Below, piece by piece: positions 1-8,476 of a stretch of 64,000 bases of DNA. Location: contig JUEP01000006.1 in NCBI GenBank assembly GCA_000817105.1, positions 62,001-126,000 of the forward strand, read 5' to 3'. The DNA is from a marine actinobacterium MedAcidi-G3. Lineage in GTDB: Bacteria > Actinomycetota > Acidimicrobiia > Acidimicrobiales > Poriferisodalaceae. Positions within the stretch are counted from its first letter, which is position 1, and every line of letters starts with the position of its first letter. Made by a program: the position numbers and the translations under genes. The notes beneath the pieces are model-generated. The model saw only the letters and a program-made list of their open reading frames with translations, was not told the origin of the DNA and ran no database searches.

Positions 1-770
1 TGGCGTCTCGAGGTCTCACTGTAGGAATTCTCGACGCAGACATTTGGGGATTCAGCGTGCCACGGATGTTGGGAGTTAACTCTCGCCTGAATGCCAGACC
101 TGCTCAGTCAGAAGAAGATCGGGGAAAAATAATTCCTGAGGAGCGACCTCAAGGTTCGGGACTTCTCAAAATTGTCTCTACTGGTTTGATGGTTGAGACA
201 GAAGAAACCGCCTTGATGTGGAGAGGCCTAATGTTGGCTAAAGCAGTCGAGCAGTTTCTTCATGACGTGGACTGGGGGGATTTGGATTATTTACTAATCG
301 ATATGCCTCCGGGAACCGGTGATGTGCAAATGGCTCTAGCCCGGTTGTTACCTCAAGCAGAAATGTTGGTTGTGACCACACCTGCAGTTAGCGCACAAAA
401 AGTAGCGATCCGCGTCGCCGATATGGCACGACGCAGTCATATGCCGATCTTAGGTGTCGTGGAGAATATGTCGGCCTTTACAACACCCGATGGCACTTCG
501 TGGCCGCTGTTCGGCGAAGGGGGCGGTAAACGGCTCGCTGAGGAAATTGACGCACCCTTGTTGGGTTCAATTCCACTTGAGCCAGCTGTCTCAGCCGGAG
601 GCGACACTGGTCAGCCAGTAGCTATGTCAGACGGACCAGCTAGTCGAGCTTTTCACCAGATTGCTACACGAATTGTTGAGGAGATAGCTCCCCCACTTGA
701 CATGGCAGCTTGCTCAGCATCGGCTTTAAATGAGGTACCTGTCTCACTAACGGGAGATAGAACTTCTTAG
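1..770 (+). CDS. Mrp/NBP35-family P-loop ATPase, 5'-truncated by the window edge
   Basis: This is the C-terminal part, about 256 codons, of an Mrp/ApbC-type ATPase, a family known as scaffolds or carriers in iron-sulfur cluster assembly. The frame is open to the left edge from base 3 and already encodes the family motif LDADIWGFSVPRMLG, so the GTG at 57 is internal. Walker B is visible as LIDMPPGTGDVQ. The deviant Walker A must lie upstream of the window. The usual C-terminal CxxC pair, normally shortly after the VVENMS motif, is absent: the stretch reads SAFTTPDGTSWPLFG. The gene ends one base before the stop of a convergent Nudix gene. The family is confident; a cluster-binding role is less certain without the cysteines. 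Confidence 0.9.
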   Translation, partial: ASRGLTVGILDADIWGFSVPRMLGVNSRLNARPAQSEEDRGKIIPEERPQGSGLLKIVSTGLMVETEETALMWRGLMLAKAVEQFLHDVDWGDLDYLLIDMPPGTGDVQMALARLLPQAEMLVVTTPAVSAQKVAIRVADMARRSHMPILGVVENMSAFTTPDGTSWPLFGEGGGKRLAEEIDAPLLGSIPLEPAVSAGGDTGQPVAMSDGPASRAFHQIATRIVEEIAPPLDMAACSASALNEVPVSLTGDRTS

Positions 771-1604
771 TTACTTCGTCGAGCCGTGCGGCGGAGGTTT
801 AGACAGCGCCTCTTTGTAGCCATCTTCTCCAGGCATAAGCACCGATGGCGAACCATCTGCAGAAGTCACCAAAGCCGGAAGTATTTCCGGTATGTCTTTT
901 AACCCGTCTGCCCATTGCATCACTTCGTCAACCGAGTCCAGTTCCAAAAGCGGTTCTAAATTAGCGATTGTCGGCAGAATCATTTCGAATTTACCCGCCT
1001 GCTGAAGATCCATAGCTTCTCTGGGAGTTATCCAACAGCTCTCGACCGTTTCTCCTCCATCGTGCGCAGGGCGCTGGGCCAGTGGTGCCCGCGCTACAAA
1101 AAACCGAGTGTCAAACCTGCGAGGCGGACCAATGGGAGTAATCCAATGGCTGACATAACGCAGGTCATGGAAATTCATTGAAAGACCTTCTATCCGACAC
1201 AGGTCCACCATGGTGAGGTCGCCGGCGTATATCGCGTTGCGGTGGTTCTGAAACCGTTCATGTACTTCGGGATCGGTCAACGGTAAGTCTTCGCCATCGA
1301 GTCGAGCTAACAACGCTCCCGCCTCTTCAAAGCACTCTCGAATAGCGGCCACCCAATAAGCGAGACCACCGCTCTCTATGCTGAGCCGATCGGAGGCTTG
1401 GTAATCATCCAATCCGGACGAAACCGTCTCAACTTCGTCAATCAACTGGTCTTTAACGTCCACAGCCCCACCAGGAAAAACAAACTGTCCAGGCACAAAC
1501 TTACTTTTAGGATTCCGTTTGAGCATGAACGTTTCAAGACCCTGTCCCCCATCTCGAACCAACATGACTGTCGCGGCTAAGCGAACTTCGACTGGTGTCG
1601 TCAA
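771..1604 (-). CDS. Nudix hydrolase, NUDT19-like
   Basis: This 277-residue Nudix protein hydrolyses nucleoside-diphosphate-linked substrates. The Nudix box is split as in NUDT19-type CoA/acyl-CoA diphosphatases. PGQFVFPGGAVD (about residues 38-49) supplies the start, and after a 40-45 residue insertion AAIRECFEEAGALL gives the REx2EExG core. The start is TTG at 1604, overlapping the fxsA stop in a TTGA arrangement, so the two genes are probably translationally coupled. CoA esters as substrate is inference from the split box and the many acyl-CoA genes nearby; other nucleotide-linked substrates are possible. Confidence 0.82.
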   Translation of the reverse strand: MTTPVEVRLAATVMLVRDGGQGLETFMLKRNPKSKFVPGQFVFPGGAVDVKDQLIDEVETVSSGLDDYQASDRLSIESGGLAYWVAAIRECFEEAGALLARLDGEDLPLTDPEVHERFQNHRNAIYAGDLTMVDLCRIEGLSMNFHDLRYVSHWITPIGPPRRFDTRFFVARAPLAQRPAHDGGETVESCWITPREAMDLQQAGKFEMILPTIANLEPLLELDSVDEVMQWADGLKDIPEILPALVTSADGSPSVLMPGEDGYKEALSKPPPHGSTK

Positions 1605-2050
1605 TTCTCAATATCTCCAGATGCATCCCCGCCCTCATCAGGCGGTGTGTCTATGTCCCATTCAGGCACATTCGGTTTTGTGAAGTTAGTTGCTATTCGC
1701 GACCGAAACTTTCGTCTCACAATCAGTAAGACACCAGCTCGAATGGGAGGAACCAACAACAACAGTCCTATGAAGTCGGTAAGAAAGCCCGGTGTGAGCA
1801 TCAACGCGCCAGCGAAAAGAACCGCTACTCCAGAAAAAATTTCATCGCTTGGCACCTCTCCATTTCTTAAGCGCTCTTGAGACTTTTTGAGTAAACCGAT
1901 CCCCTGACGTTTAACGAGCCAAGCTCCCACCAAGCTGTCAACCACCAGCAGAATCACCGTATTCCAGGCGCCAACCGATTGGCCTACCTGGATTATCACC
2001 ATCAGCTCAAGAATCGGGACAACGACGAAGAGAATAAATAGAACGCCCAC
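1601..2050 (-). CDS. fxsA: FxsA family membrane protein
   Basis: This small membrane protein of 149 residues has the FxsA fold. A first hydrophobic segment (about 2-22) is followed by VGAWLVKRQGIGLLKK, the conserved cytoplasmic turn. Two more hydrophobic segments follow (about 75-110), and the tail is charged. FxsA is named for suppressing F-exclusion of phage T7 in E. coli; its normal role is not settled. The start is GTG at 2050, and it is the first gene of a two-gene unit with the Nudix hydrolase. Confidence 0.8.
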   Translation of the reverse strand: MGVLFILFVVVPILELMVIIQVGQSVGAWNTVILLVVDSLVGAWLVKRQGIGLLKKSQERLRNGEVPSDEIFSGVAVLFAGALMLTPGFLTDFIGLLLLVPPIRAGVLLIVRRKFRSRIATNFTKPNVPEWDIDTPPDEGGDASGDIEN

Positions 2051-2113
2051 TTATCTGATCCTAGCGACGGTACGGGGGGCGAATCGAACCCAGTCAGACC
2101 TATCCTCTTAATC

Positions 2114-3355
2114 GTGAGACCGCCATCTGTTGACGCCTTATCTAAAAGTCTGTCGGACATAGATCTGCCATCTCCACTTTTGGTCGAAGCGGCTCGTATC
2201 GCCATAGGTAACGATGACCCAGATTCAGCCCGCGACGAAGCAGTAAAGCTAAAACGACAACTCCTGGGCCCTGTCATCAACGCCACCGGTGTACTACTTC
2301 ACACGAACTTAGGACGAGCCCAACTGGCCTACCAACAGGCTTCCCAAGCAACCAATCTTGAATTTGACTTAACTACAGGAAACCGCGGCTCTCGAAACGA
2401 TCATGCAGCGAACCTGATCTGCAAATTGAGCGGCGCAGAAGCAGCCCTCATCGTAAACAACTGCTCCGCCGCAGTGATACTGGTATTAGCAGCCCTAGCG
2501 CGCAACCGACCTGTAGCGGTATCGCGTGGCGAACTTGTAGAGATCGGGGGCGGCTTCCGGGTGCCTGACGTAATGGCAGAATCCGGCGCTCAGTTGATTG
2601 AAGTAGGAACCACCAATCGCACTCGGGTTGCTGACTATCAAGCAGCCCACCGGTTGCATGACACAGCTCTGCTTCTCAAAGTTCACCCATCTAATTACAA
2701 GATAAGCGGCTTCACCGAAGAGGCTTCGGTTGAAGCTTTGAGTTCTGTCGGACCTCCAATCATTGCCGATCTTGGATCCGGCTTCATTGACGAAGCATGT
2801 CATTGGTTACGCGAAGGCAGGCCTTCTTGGCTGCGAGACGAACCTGCCGTGAAACAAACGTTGCAATCAGGAGCAGCATTAGTCACTTTTTCGTGCGACA
2901 AACTATTTGGTGGTCCTCAAGCAGGAGTTATCGCCGGGCGCAAAGACTTGATAGAAACCTGTGCAAAACACCCCCTGATGAGAGCCGTCCGACCAGGGGC
3001 TCTGGTACTGAACGCTCTTCAGGAAACAGCGCTTGCTTATCTAAGACGAGACGGCGATGCAATACCTTTCTGGCGGATGGCACAAACTCCGGTTGCAGAG
3101 CTCGAAACTCGCGCTCAATCTCTGGGCGTTGGCAACCCCATCTCAACAATGTCCATGACAGGGGGTGGTTCATTACCGGGAGAAGAATTCCCCTCTGCCG
3201 GAATTGAGATAGAAGGGGATGTGTCAAAAGAGTTACGTAACGCTCAAGTTCCGGTAATAGCTAGAGTTCGCGATCAGTCAACAATTCTCGACCTACGAAC
3301 AGTCCATCCTGACGACGATGCTGCAGTCGCAAAAGCCATTGCCTCTGCTATCTGA
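2114..3355 (+). CDS. selA: L-seryl-tRNA(Sec) selenium transferase
   Basis: SelA is a PLP enzyme that converts Ser-tRNA(Sec) to Sec-tRNA(Sec) using selenophosphate. The signature FSCDKLFGGPQAG carries the PLP lysine, and INATGVLLHTNLGRA near residue 55 is the conserved N-terminal motif. At 413 residues it is slightly shorter than the roughly 460 of E. coli SelA, mostly at the N terminus. The GTG at 2114 is the first plausible start and gives MRPPSVDALS, typical of the family. selB follows after 3 bases, so the pair is one operon. No selD or tRNA-Sec was found in the window. Confidence 0.93.
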   Translation: MRPPSVDALSKSLSDIDLPSPLLVEAARIAIGNDDPDSARDEAVKLKRQLLGPVINATGVLLHTNLGRAQLAYQQASQATNLEFDLTTGNRGSRNDHAANLICKLSGAEAALIVNNCSAAVILVLAALARNRPVAVSRGELVEIGGGFRVPDVMAESGAQLIEVGTTNRTRVADYQAAHRLHDTALLLKVHPSNYKISGFTEEASVEALSSVGPPIIADLGSGFIDEACHWLREGRPSWLRDEPAVKQTLQSGAALVTFSCDKLFGGPQAGVIAGRKDLIETCAKHPLMRAVRPGALVLNALQETALAYLRRDGDAIPFWRMAQTPVAELETRAQSLGVGNPISTMSMTGGGSLPGEEFPSAGIEIEGDVSKELRNAQVPVIARVRDQSTILDLRTVHPDDDAAVAKAIASAI

Positions 3356-3358
3356 TCA

Positions 3359-5077
3359 ATGCACATCATCGCCACAGCGGGTCATGTTGATCATGGTAAA
3401 TCGACTCTTGTACGTGCTCTCACCGGAACTGACCCTGACAGACTTGCTGAAGAAAAAAAGCGTGGCCTAACGATTGACTTAGGCTTCGCCTTCACCACCC
3501 TGCCGTCAGGCCGCAGACTTTCCTTTATTGATGTCCCTGGACACATCAGATTTATAAAAAACATGCTTGCTGGCGTCGGTGGAGTTGATGCCTGCATATT
3601 TGTTGTCGCCGCAACAGAGGGATGGAAACCGCAGTCAGAAGAGCACCTGCGAATTCTTGAATTACTAGGGATCAGCCACGGCGTAGTCGCTCTTACCCAA
3701 ATAGGCCTCGTCGACGACGAACTTGCCGAGCTGGCGCACATGGATATCGAGGAAAAGACCGAAGGGAGTTTCCTCCAAAATGCGCCCGTCGTAGCAGTTG
3801 ACAGCATCGACGGCACTGGTATCGATGAACTCCGCGATGCTTTGGACACTCTCACCGAAGAAGCACCTAACGCAGCCAACATCAAACGCCCGCGACTTTG
3901 GATCGACCGCTCATTTGCCGCAACCGGTGCTGGGAGCGTTGTTACAGGCACACTGACAGGGGGCCGCCTCCGGGTAGAAGATGAATTAATCCTGGTACCC
4001 GGCGAGAAGCGAACCAGGATCCGCGCTATCCAAACTCAAGGTGAAACGCGCACCAAGATCGACCCCGGTCACAGGGTCGCCCTCAACCTCACAAACATTG
4101 ACCAACAGGCCCTAAATCGTGGAAATGCGTTGGTATTGGATGACCAATGGCACCGAACAGACAGGTTTGATGCAGACCTGCAGATACTCGCCAATCTCGG
4201 TCATGACGTTTCACGTCGCGGAGCTTTCTCCCTTTACATAGGTTCCGGCGAGTGGCCCGTAAGTATTAGGGTGCTTGGCCCCAATCGACTCGCCCCAGGA
4301 TCAGAGGGACAGGTAAGAGTTTTCCTCCCCCAGCATTTGCCGTTACTACCGGGTGACCGATTTGTTTTGCGTGAATCAGGGCGTGACGAAACCGTCGGCG
4401 GCGGCCAAGTATTGGACGTAGACCCAATACTCAAAGCCTCCGAAGCTCAACCGGACCGCTCGGTAGATCGAGTCATAACTGAGCGGGGCTGGGTCAAAGC
4501 AGACAAATTGGAACGACTAACCGGGACAACCGTCGAACCCGTTCTCGGCGATTGGGTCGCCTCGCCTTCAGTGATTAGCACAATGGAAGAGCATGTACGT
4601 TTGCTGATCGAACAAGCCGGTCCATTGGGTTTAGATATGGCAATACTTGAAGAAAAAGAGCGGCTGATTGCAGCGACGATCGGTGGCGTAGAGATACTCG
4701 AAGGTCGCGCCCGCCCCATCGACCAAAAAGATGTATTTGTTAATCACCCTCTGCTCCAGCAGCTTGAGAAAGACCCTTTTTCGCCCTCTCAACCCGAGGA
4801 GTTCTCGGGTGAAGAAATTCGAGGTTTGATACAACGCGGCACCGTGATTCAAAATGACGGCGTTCTATTTGCCGCTTCCGCAATAGATAAGGCTGCCATC
4901 GCCGTGGCCCATCTGTTACGGGAAAAACCCGAGGGCGTCACTGTTGCTGAAATTCGTGATGCACTCGGCACGACAAGAAAATTTGCGCTGCCCATCTGCG
5001 CCATTCTGGATGGCACCGGCATAACGCGCAGAAGAGAAGATCTAAGAATCGCCGGACCCAGGATCCCCGAGCAATAG
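3359..5077 (+). CDS. selB: Selenocysteine-specific elongation factor
   Basis: SelB brings Sec-tRNA(Sec) to UGA codons marked by a SECIS hairpin. The N terminus has the G1 motif GHVDHGKST (about 7-15), the switch region KKRGLTIDLGFAF that is specific to SelB, and DVPGH for G3. An EF-Tu-like domain II follows (VVTGTLTGG, about 195-203). The C-terminal third (about 400-572) contains the winged-helix repeats that bind SECIS in this family. At 572 residues it is close to the usual length. The start ATG lies 3 bases after selA. Its presence implies selenoproteins elsewhere in the genome. Confidence 0.94.
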   Translation: MHIIATAGHVDHGKSTLVRALTGTDPDRLAEEKKRGLTIDLGFAFTTLPSGRRLSFIDVPGHIRFIKNMLAGVGGVDACIFVVAATEGWKPQSEEHLRILELLGISHGVVALTQIGLVDDELAELAHMDIEEKTEGSFLQNAPVVAVDSIDGTGIDELRDALDTLTEEAPNAANIKRPRLWIDRSFAATGAGSVVTGTLTGGRLRVEDELILVPGEKRTRIRAIQTQGETRTKIDPGHRVALNLTNIDQQALNRGNALVLDDQWHRTDRFDADLQILANLGHDVSRRGAFSLYIGSGEWPVSIRVLGPNRLAPGSEGQVRVFLPQHLPLLPGDRFVLRESGRDETVGGGQVLDVDPILKASEAQPDRSVDRVITERGWVKADKLERLTGTTVEPVLGDWVASPSVISTMEEHVRLLIEQAGPLGLDMAILEEKERLIAATIGGVEILEGRARPIDQKDVFVNHPLLQQLEKDPFSPSQPEEFSGEEIRGLIQRGTVIQNDGVLFAASAIDKAAIAVAHLLREKPEGVTVAEIRDALGTTRKFALPICAILDGTGITRRREDLRIAGPRIPEQ

Positions 5078-5118
5078 CCGGAACAAAACGTTTAAGTGAA
5101 TTGCGACAACAGGGTCTT

Positions 5119-5388
5119 TTAGACGGCCTGACCGTCAATCACCAGCAGCATTTGTCGCCGTTCTGCTTCATTTGCGCCACCCCAAATTCCATGAGGTTCA
5201 CGAATATCAAGCGCGTACGAAAGACAATCTTCCTTCACTGAACACTGAGCGCATATAGCTCTAGCCCGAGCTTCACGGTTCAATTTTTCATCTTTGCGTT
5301 CGAATCTCGGCGGCGGAAAAAAAACCGTCGATTGTGGTCCTCTACACGCAGCTTTATGTTCCCAACTGTCATCAGGCAATGCAGCCAT
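5119..5388 (-). CDS. WhiB-family iron-sulfur transcriptional regulator
   Basis: WhiB proteins are actinobacterial [4Fe-4S] regulators that bind sigma factor region 4. The four cluster cysteines are visible in AACRG, AICAQC and EDC, and the beta-turn motif GIWGG follows. The frame stays open to 5472. I prefer the ATG at 5388 because it gives an 89-residue protein of normal WhiB size and has a G-rich ribosome-binding stretch 6-8 bases upstream; GTG 5415 is an alternative. The gene converges on selB. Which WhiB subclass it belongs to cannot be settled by eye. Confidence 0.9.
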   Translation of the reverse strand: MAALPDDSWEHKAACRGPQSTVFFPPPRFERKDEKLNREARARAICAQCSVKEDCLSYALDIREPHGIWGGANEAERRQMLLVIDGQAV

Positions 5389-5478
5389 ATTTAACGCCCC
5401 CCAAAGTGCCTCCACGGGCAATCTAGGCGCGCTATTGGACGATTTGCAAGCAAAAATCGAAAAAGGATTCAATTTTTG

Positions 5479-5507
5479 AAAAACGCTAGATGCAGGCTTT
5501 ATGCATC
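5479..5507 (-). terminator. Possible weak terminator after the NfeD-like gene
   Basis: A 6-bp inverted repeat (GATGCA at 5489-5494 and TGCATC at 5502-5507) has a 7-base loop. On the minus strand a five-T run follows 5 bases later (5483-5479). It lies between the end of the NfeD-like gene and the start of whiB, both on the minus strand. The stem is short and A/T-rich, so this is tentative. Confidence 0.3.
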
Positions 5508-5519
5508 ACTTTTGCTTAA

Positions 5520-6839
5520 CTATTCGTGTGTTTCTTGCTCCGAAACACCAACTTCTGACGCTGGTTGCGTTCGCATTTCTCGATAATCAATGGCACCACC
5601 TTCTTCAGGCTCAACTTCCAGCACCAGACCTTCAAGTCCAACAATTCGTGCAGAGTCGCCTTCTTTGAGAGGAGTGAGACGGTTAACTCGGGCTCGCCAC
5701 TGTGCCTGTTCAAATACCACGATGCCTTCAGGCGCAAGGTCTGTTGATGCAGTTGCCATTTGGCCAATCATCCATTCCCTGCCCAGAGTGCTCGTACCGT
5801 ATCTAGTCCGCACCAACGCAGGCATACCCGATAACACGAATGCGAGGGTGAGCCCAATACCTCCTAAAAGTGTTAGCCAACTAAGTGAATGGGAACCGAA
5901 CAGCTGAAACGATCCAATTATTAAGCAACTCACACCGAAGACCGTCCAAAAACGTGGAACCCCTGTTTGAAGGTCAATTGCAAATCCAAACATCGCAACT
6001 ATTAGAACCAGTAACGCCCACAAACGAACGTCCAGAACCCCCAGCCCATAGCAGGCCAGCAACAGCGAGCCACATCCAACCCCTCCAGCTACACCAATAC
6101 CGCCAGTGAAGAAGTCGAGTAGCAGCATTGACATGCCGACAAGCAACAAAAGATATGCAACAGCTGGGCTTGCGGCCGTGTGAAATAACTGGTCTAAAAG
6201 TGAAAGTTTGTTAAAAGTAACTCGTACGTCATCTGCGACTGACCGCTGGATTAATCCGTCTGCACGTTCGAGTTCCGTTGAAATCTTCTCAATGAGTGCG
6301 GCGTCTTCCATTGCCAGTAGGAATTCACCCAAGGTGGGTGCCATGACATCAACCAGGCCAGCTGCGACCGCTTCTTCCCCGCGCCGTAGGGTATTTTCGA
6401 CTTGGTTGGTTGCGGATTTGTTTGATCTTTCGAAGTCGTCGAAATCTCCAATTTTACTTCCGGGCGCAATACCTGAATAGTCCGCGGCGTCTACTAGGTG
6501 GGCAGCTGCTCCCCTCGCTGTGGCCCCACTTTGCCCGATCCAGGCCCCAACCGGAACTAGCGATCCCTCCATATTTTCTATGAGATCCTCGATTGCCTGC
6601 TGGTCTGCTGCGCCACCTGGGCTGTTTATCTGCAGAACTATCGCTAAAGCCCAATTACGTTGGGCGTTATCTAGTTGCAGATTGATGTAATCAATTTCAA
6701 TAGGGTCTAATAGGCCGACGACCTCCACGATTTGGATTTCTCGGGAATGCTCGTGGCCGTCATGGGCGCCCGCGCTCGGCGAGCAAAAGACAAACGCTGT
6801 CGAGCAGATGATTAGGGAGACCACGCTCAAACGGGACAT
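5520..6839 (-). CDS. NfeD-like membrane protein (ClpP-like domain, membrane helices, OB domain)
   Basis: The protein has an N-terminal signal segment, a ClpP/crotonase-like domain (INSPGGAADQQAIEDL), about four or five hydrophobic helices in the middle, and a C-terminal NfeD OB-like domain (VNRLTPLKEGDSARI). This is the long NfeD architecture, normally a membrane protease partnered with stomatin. The ATG at 6839 is chosen because it directly precedes a good signal peptide; the frame extends to TTG 6857. The motif that should carry the catalytic serine reads SGATARGAAAH, with Gly where the archaeal homologue has Ser, so it may be inactive. No stomatin gene is adjacent. Confidence 0.82.
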   Translation of the reverse strand: MSRLSVVSLIICSTAFVFCSPSAGAHDGHEHSREIQIVEVVGLLDPIEIDYINLQLDNAQRNWALAIVLQINSPGGAADQQAIEDLIENMEGSLVPVGAWIGQSGATARGAAAHLVDAADYSGIAPGSKIGDFDDFERSNKSATNQVENTLRRGEEAVAAGLVDVMAPTLGEFLLAMEDAALIEKISTELERADGLIQRSVADDVRVTFNKLSLLDQLFHTAASPAVAYLLLLVGMSMLLLDFFTGGIGVAGGVGCGSLLLACYGLGVLDVRLWALLVLIVAMFGFAIDLQTGVPRFWTVFGVSCLIIGSFQLFGSHSLSWLTLLGGIGLTLAFVLSGMPALVRTRYGTSTLGREWMIGQMATASTDLAPEGIVVFEQAQWRARVNRLTPLKEGDSARIVGLEGLVLEVEPEEGGAIDYREMRTQPASEVGVSEQETHE

Positions 6840-6989
6840 TCGAATCAATTTGGTCAAAGTTTTACCGTTCAGTCATTCGCTCGGTGTCCTGTTCCAGACT
6901 ACAGAGCCCTGCCTCCTGTCCCATTCTCTTGAAGCCTGATGCTTTTAGGGTCTCTAGAGGGGTTTCTAGGCGGCTAGTCTGGTCTCTTA

Positions 6990-7499
6990 GTGACTGATGT
7001 TCTTTTAGCAAGCGACGCTGACTGGCTGATCGAAGAGGTAAGTTCCGCGCTCAGTGATCCAGGCACAAAGGTGACTGTGGTTCGCGCAGGTGCTGATGTT
7101 CGAGATTTAGTATCCAGCGAAAATCCTGACTTAGTGATTCTCGATCTTCAGATAGGCAACATGGGTGGCATGGCAACCTGCATGGATCTTCGGCTGGAGA
7201 TTGGTGCGGGGCGAATTAGTCATGTCCCAGTACTGATGCTTTTGGATCGTTCGGCGGATCTTTATTTAGCCCAGCAAGCTGGAGCTCAGGGCTGGCTGGT
7301 AAAGCCTTTGGATTCATTTCGTTTAAAGATGGCTTCCGTCAAACTCCTGGCAGGCGAAGACATGAGGGAGGAGCTTATTGAAGCCTCTCAGCCCGAACCT
7401 GAGCTAGTTGCATCCGATGGGCCAGATGATCTATCTGACGAGGCTGCTAATCAGGCTTCTGAAGGTGGCGGCACCGAAGAGCCTGCGGAAGTCAGTTAG
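6990..7499 (+). CDS. Stand-alone response-regulator receiver domain
   Basis: This 169-residue protein contains one CheY-like receiver domain (about 1-125) and an acidic, Ala/Glu/Ser-rich tail without an output domain. The phospho-acceptor is in VILDLQIGN, and the conserved lysine is in WLVKPLD. The start is GTG at 6990 with no clear ribosome-binding site. No histidine kinase is nearby, so its partner is unknown. It may act by protein-protein contact like other single-domain regulators. Confidence 0.83.
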   Translation: MTDVLLASDADWLIEEVSSALSDPGTKVTVVRAGADVRDLVSSENPDLVILDLQIGNMGGMATCMDLRLEIGAGRISHVPVLMLLDRSADLYLAQQAGAQGWLVKPLDSFRLKMASVKLLAGEDMREELIEASQPEPELVASDGPDDLSDEAANQASEGGGTEEPAEVS

Positions 7500-7566
7500 A
7501 CGTTTTCTGTAGTTCGGGGAATTATCTTATGTTTGCGGTAGCGTCAGTCTTCCCAGAATGGTGTAA

Positions 7567-7643
<77 letters not shown>

Positions 7644-7754
7644 CTAACTCGACATTGTTTACGCCCATGTTTTCGGCACCTTGTCTCAGATGTTGAGACA
7701 TTCTGGTCCCCACACGATTACGGTAAGCCGGTATGACAAGTAGGGAATTTTAAG

Positions 7755-8468
7755 GTGATTGATCCACGTGGTCGAGTGATGATGGTTAGTGGCGCTAACC
7801 GCGGTATTGGCGCAGCTTTAGCCCGTCAATTCCATTCAGAGGGTTGGATTGTAAGTCTCGGTGCCAGAAATATCGATCAATTAGAGCTATCGATCCAAGA
7901 GTGGGCTGATGAAAATGTTTCTTGTCATATGTATGACGCATTTGAGCCGGCAAGTGGGGATTCATGGGTACAGGCGACGGCCGATTTGAGAGGGCGTATA
8001 GACGGACTGACTAACAATGCTGGGATAGGACATATGGAGGGGTTGTCTGACTTATCTGAAAAAAATTTGGATGAGATGTGGGCGGTCAACGTCAAAGGCC
8101 CGTTACGCCTAATCCAAAAAGCTCTTCCCTTTCTAACTGTTTCGGGGGAAGGCCGAATTGTCAACGTGGTGTCGCTGTCCGGTAAGCGAGTCAAGGGAAC
8201 ATTTGCTCCCGGCTACGCAATGACTAAGCACGCTTTGCTTGCTTTGCATCACGCAGTCCGGCATGCAACCTTCGATGACGGTATTCGGGTAACCGCTATT
8301 TGCCCCGGCTACGTCGAAACCGATATGACCTCAGCTTTCGGGGTAGACCCGTCAATCATGATTCAAGCTGACGACTTGGCTGAAACTGTTGCAACGATTG
8401 TCCGACTTCCTAACACGGCGACCGTCGCGGAAATTTTGATGACATGCGAACCTGAAGTTTTGGGATAA
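7755..8468 (+). CDS. Short-chain dehydrogenase/reductase
   Basis: This 237-residue classical SDR has the cofactor motif SGANRGIG (about 13-20), NNAG near residue 88, the catalytic serine in VVSLSG, and YAMTK for the Tyr/Lys pair. The GTG at 7755 is the likely start, after AAGG. It is the first of three same-strand genes (SDR, CoA ligase, quinone oxidoreductase) separated by 8 bases or less, suggesting one operon acting on an acyl or alcohol substrate. The substrate is unknown. Confidence 0.88.
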   Translation: MIDPRGRVMMVSGANRGIGAALARQFHSEGWIVSLGARNIDQLELSIQEWADENVSCHMYDAFEPASGDSWVQATADLRGRIDGLTNNAGIGHMEGLSDLSEKNLDEMWAVNVKGPLRLIQKALPFLTVSGEGRIVNVVSLSGKRVKGTFAPGYAMTKHALLALHHAVRHATFDDGIRVTAICPGYVETDMTSAFGVDPSIMIQADDLAETVATIVRLPNTATVAEILMTCEPEVLG

Positions 8469-8476
8469 TTGCATCA

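Noticed and set aside
2069-2100. tRNA-like T-arm on the minus strand just before selA, considered as a possible tRNA-Sec
   Set aside because: The GGGTTCGATTC core is there, but the T stem does not pair (G-G, T-C and C-C mismatches), and no matching acceptor or TCA anticodon arm exists around it.
3391-3951. 186-codon frame antisense to selB
   Set aside because: Ser/Pro/Thr-rich translation typical of a shadow of a real gene; selB motifs are intact on the other strand.
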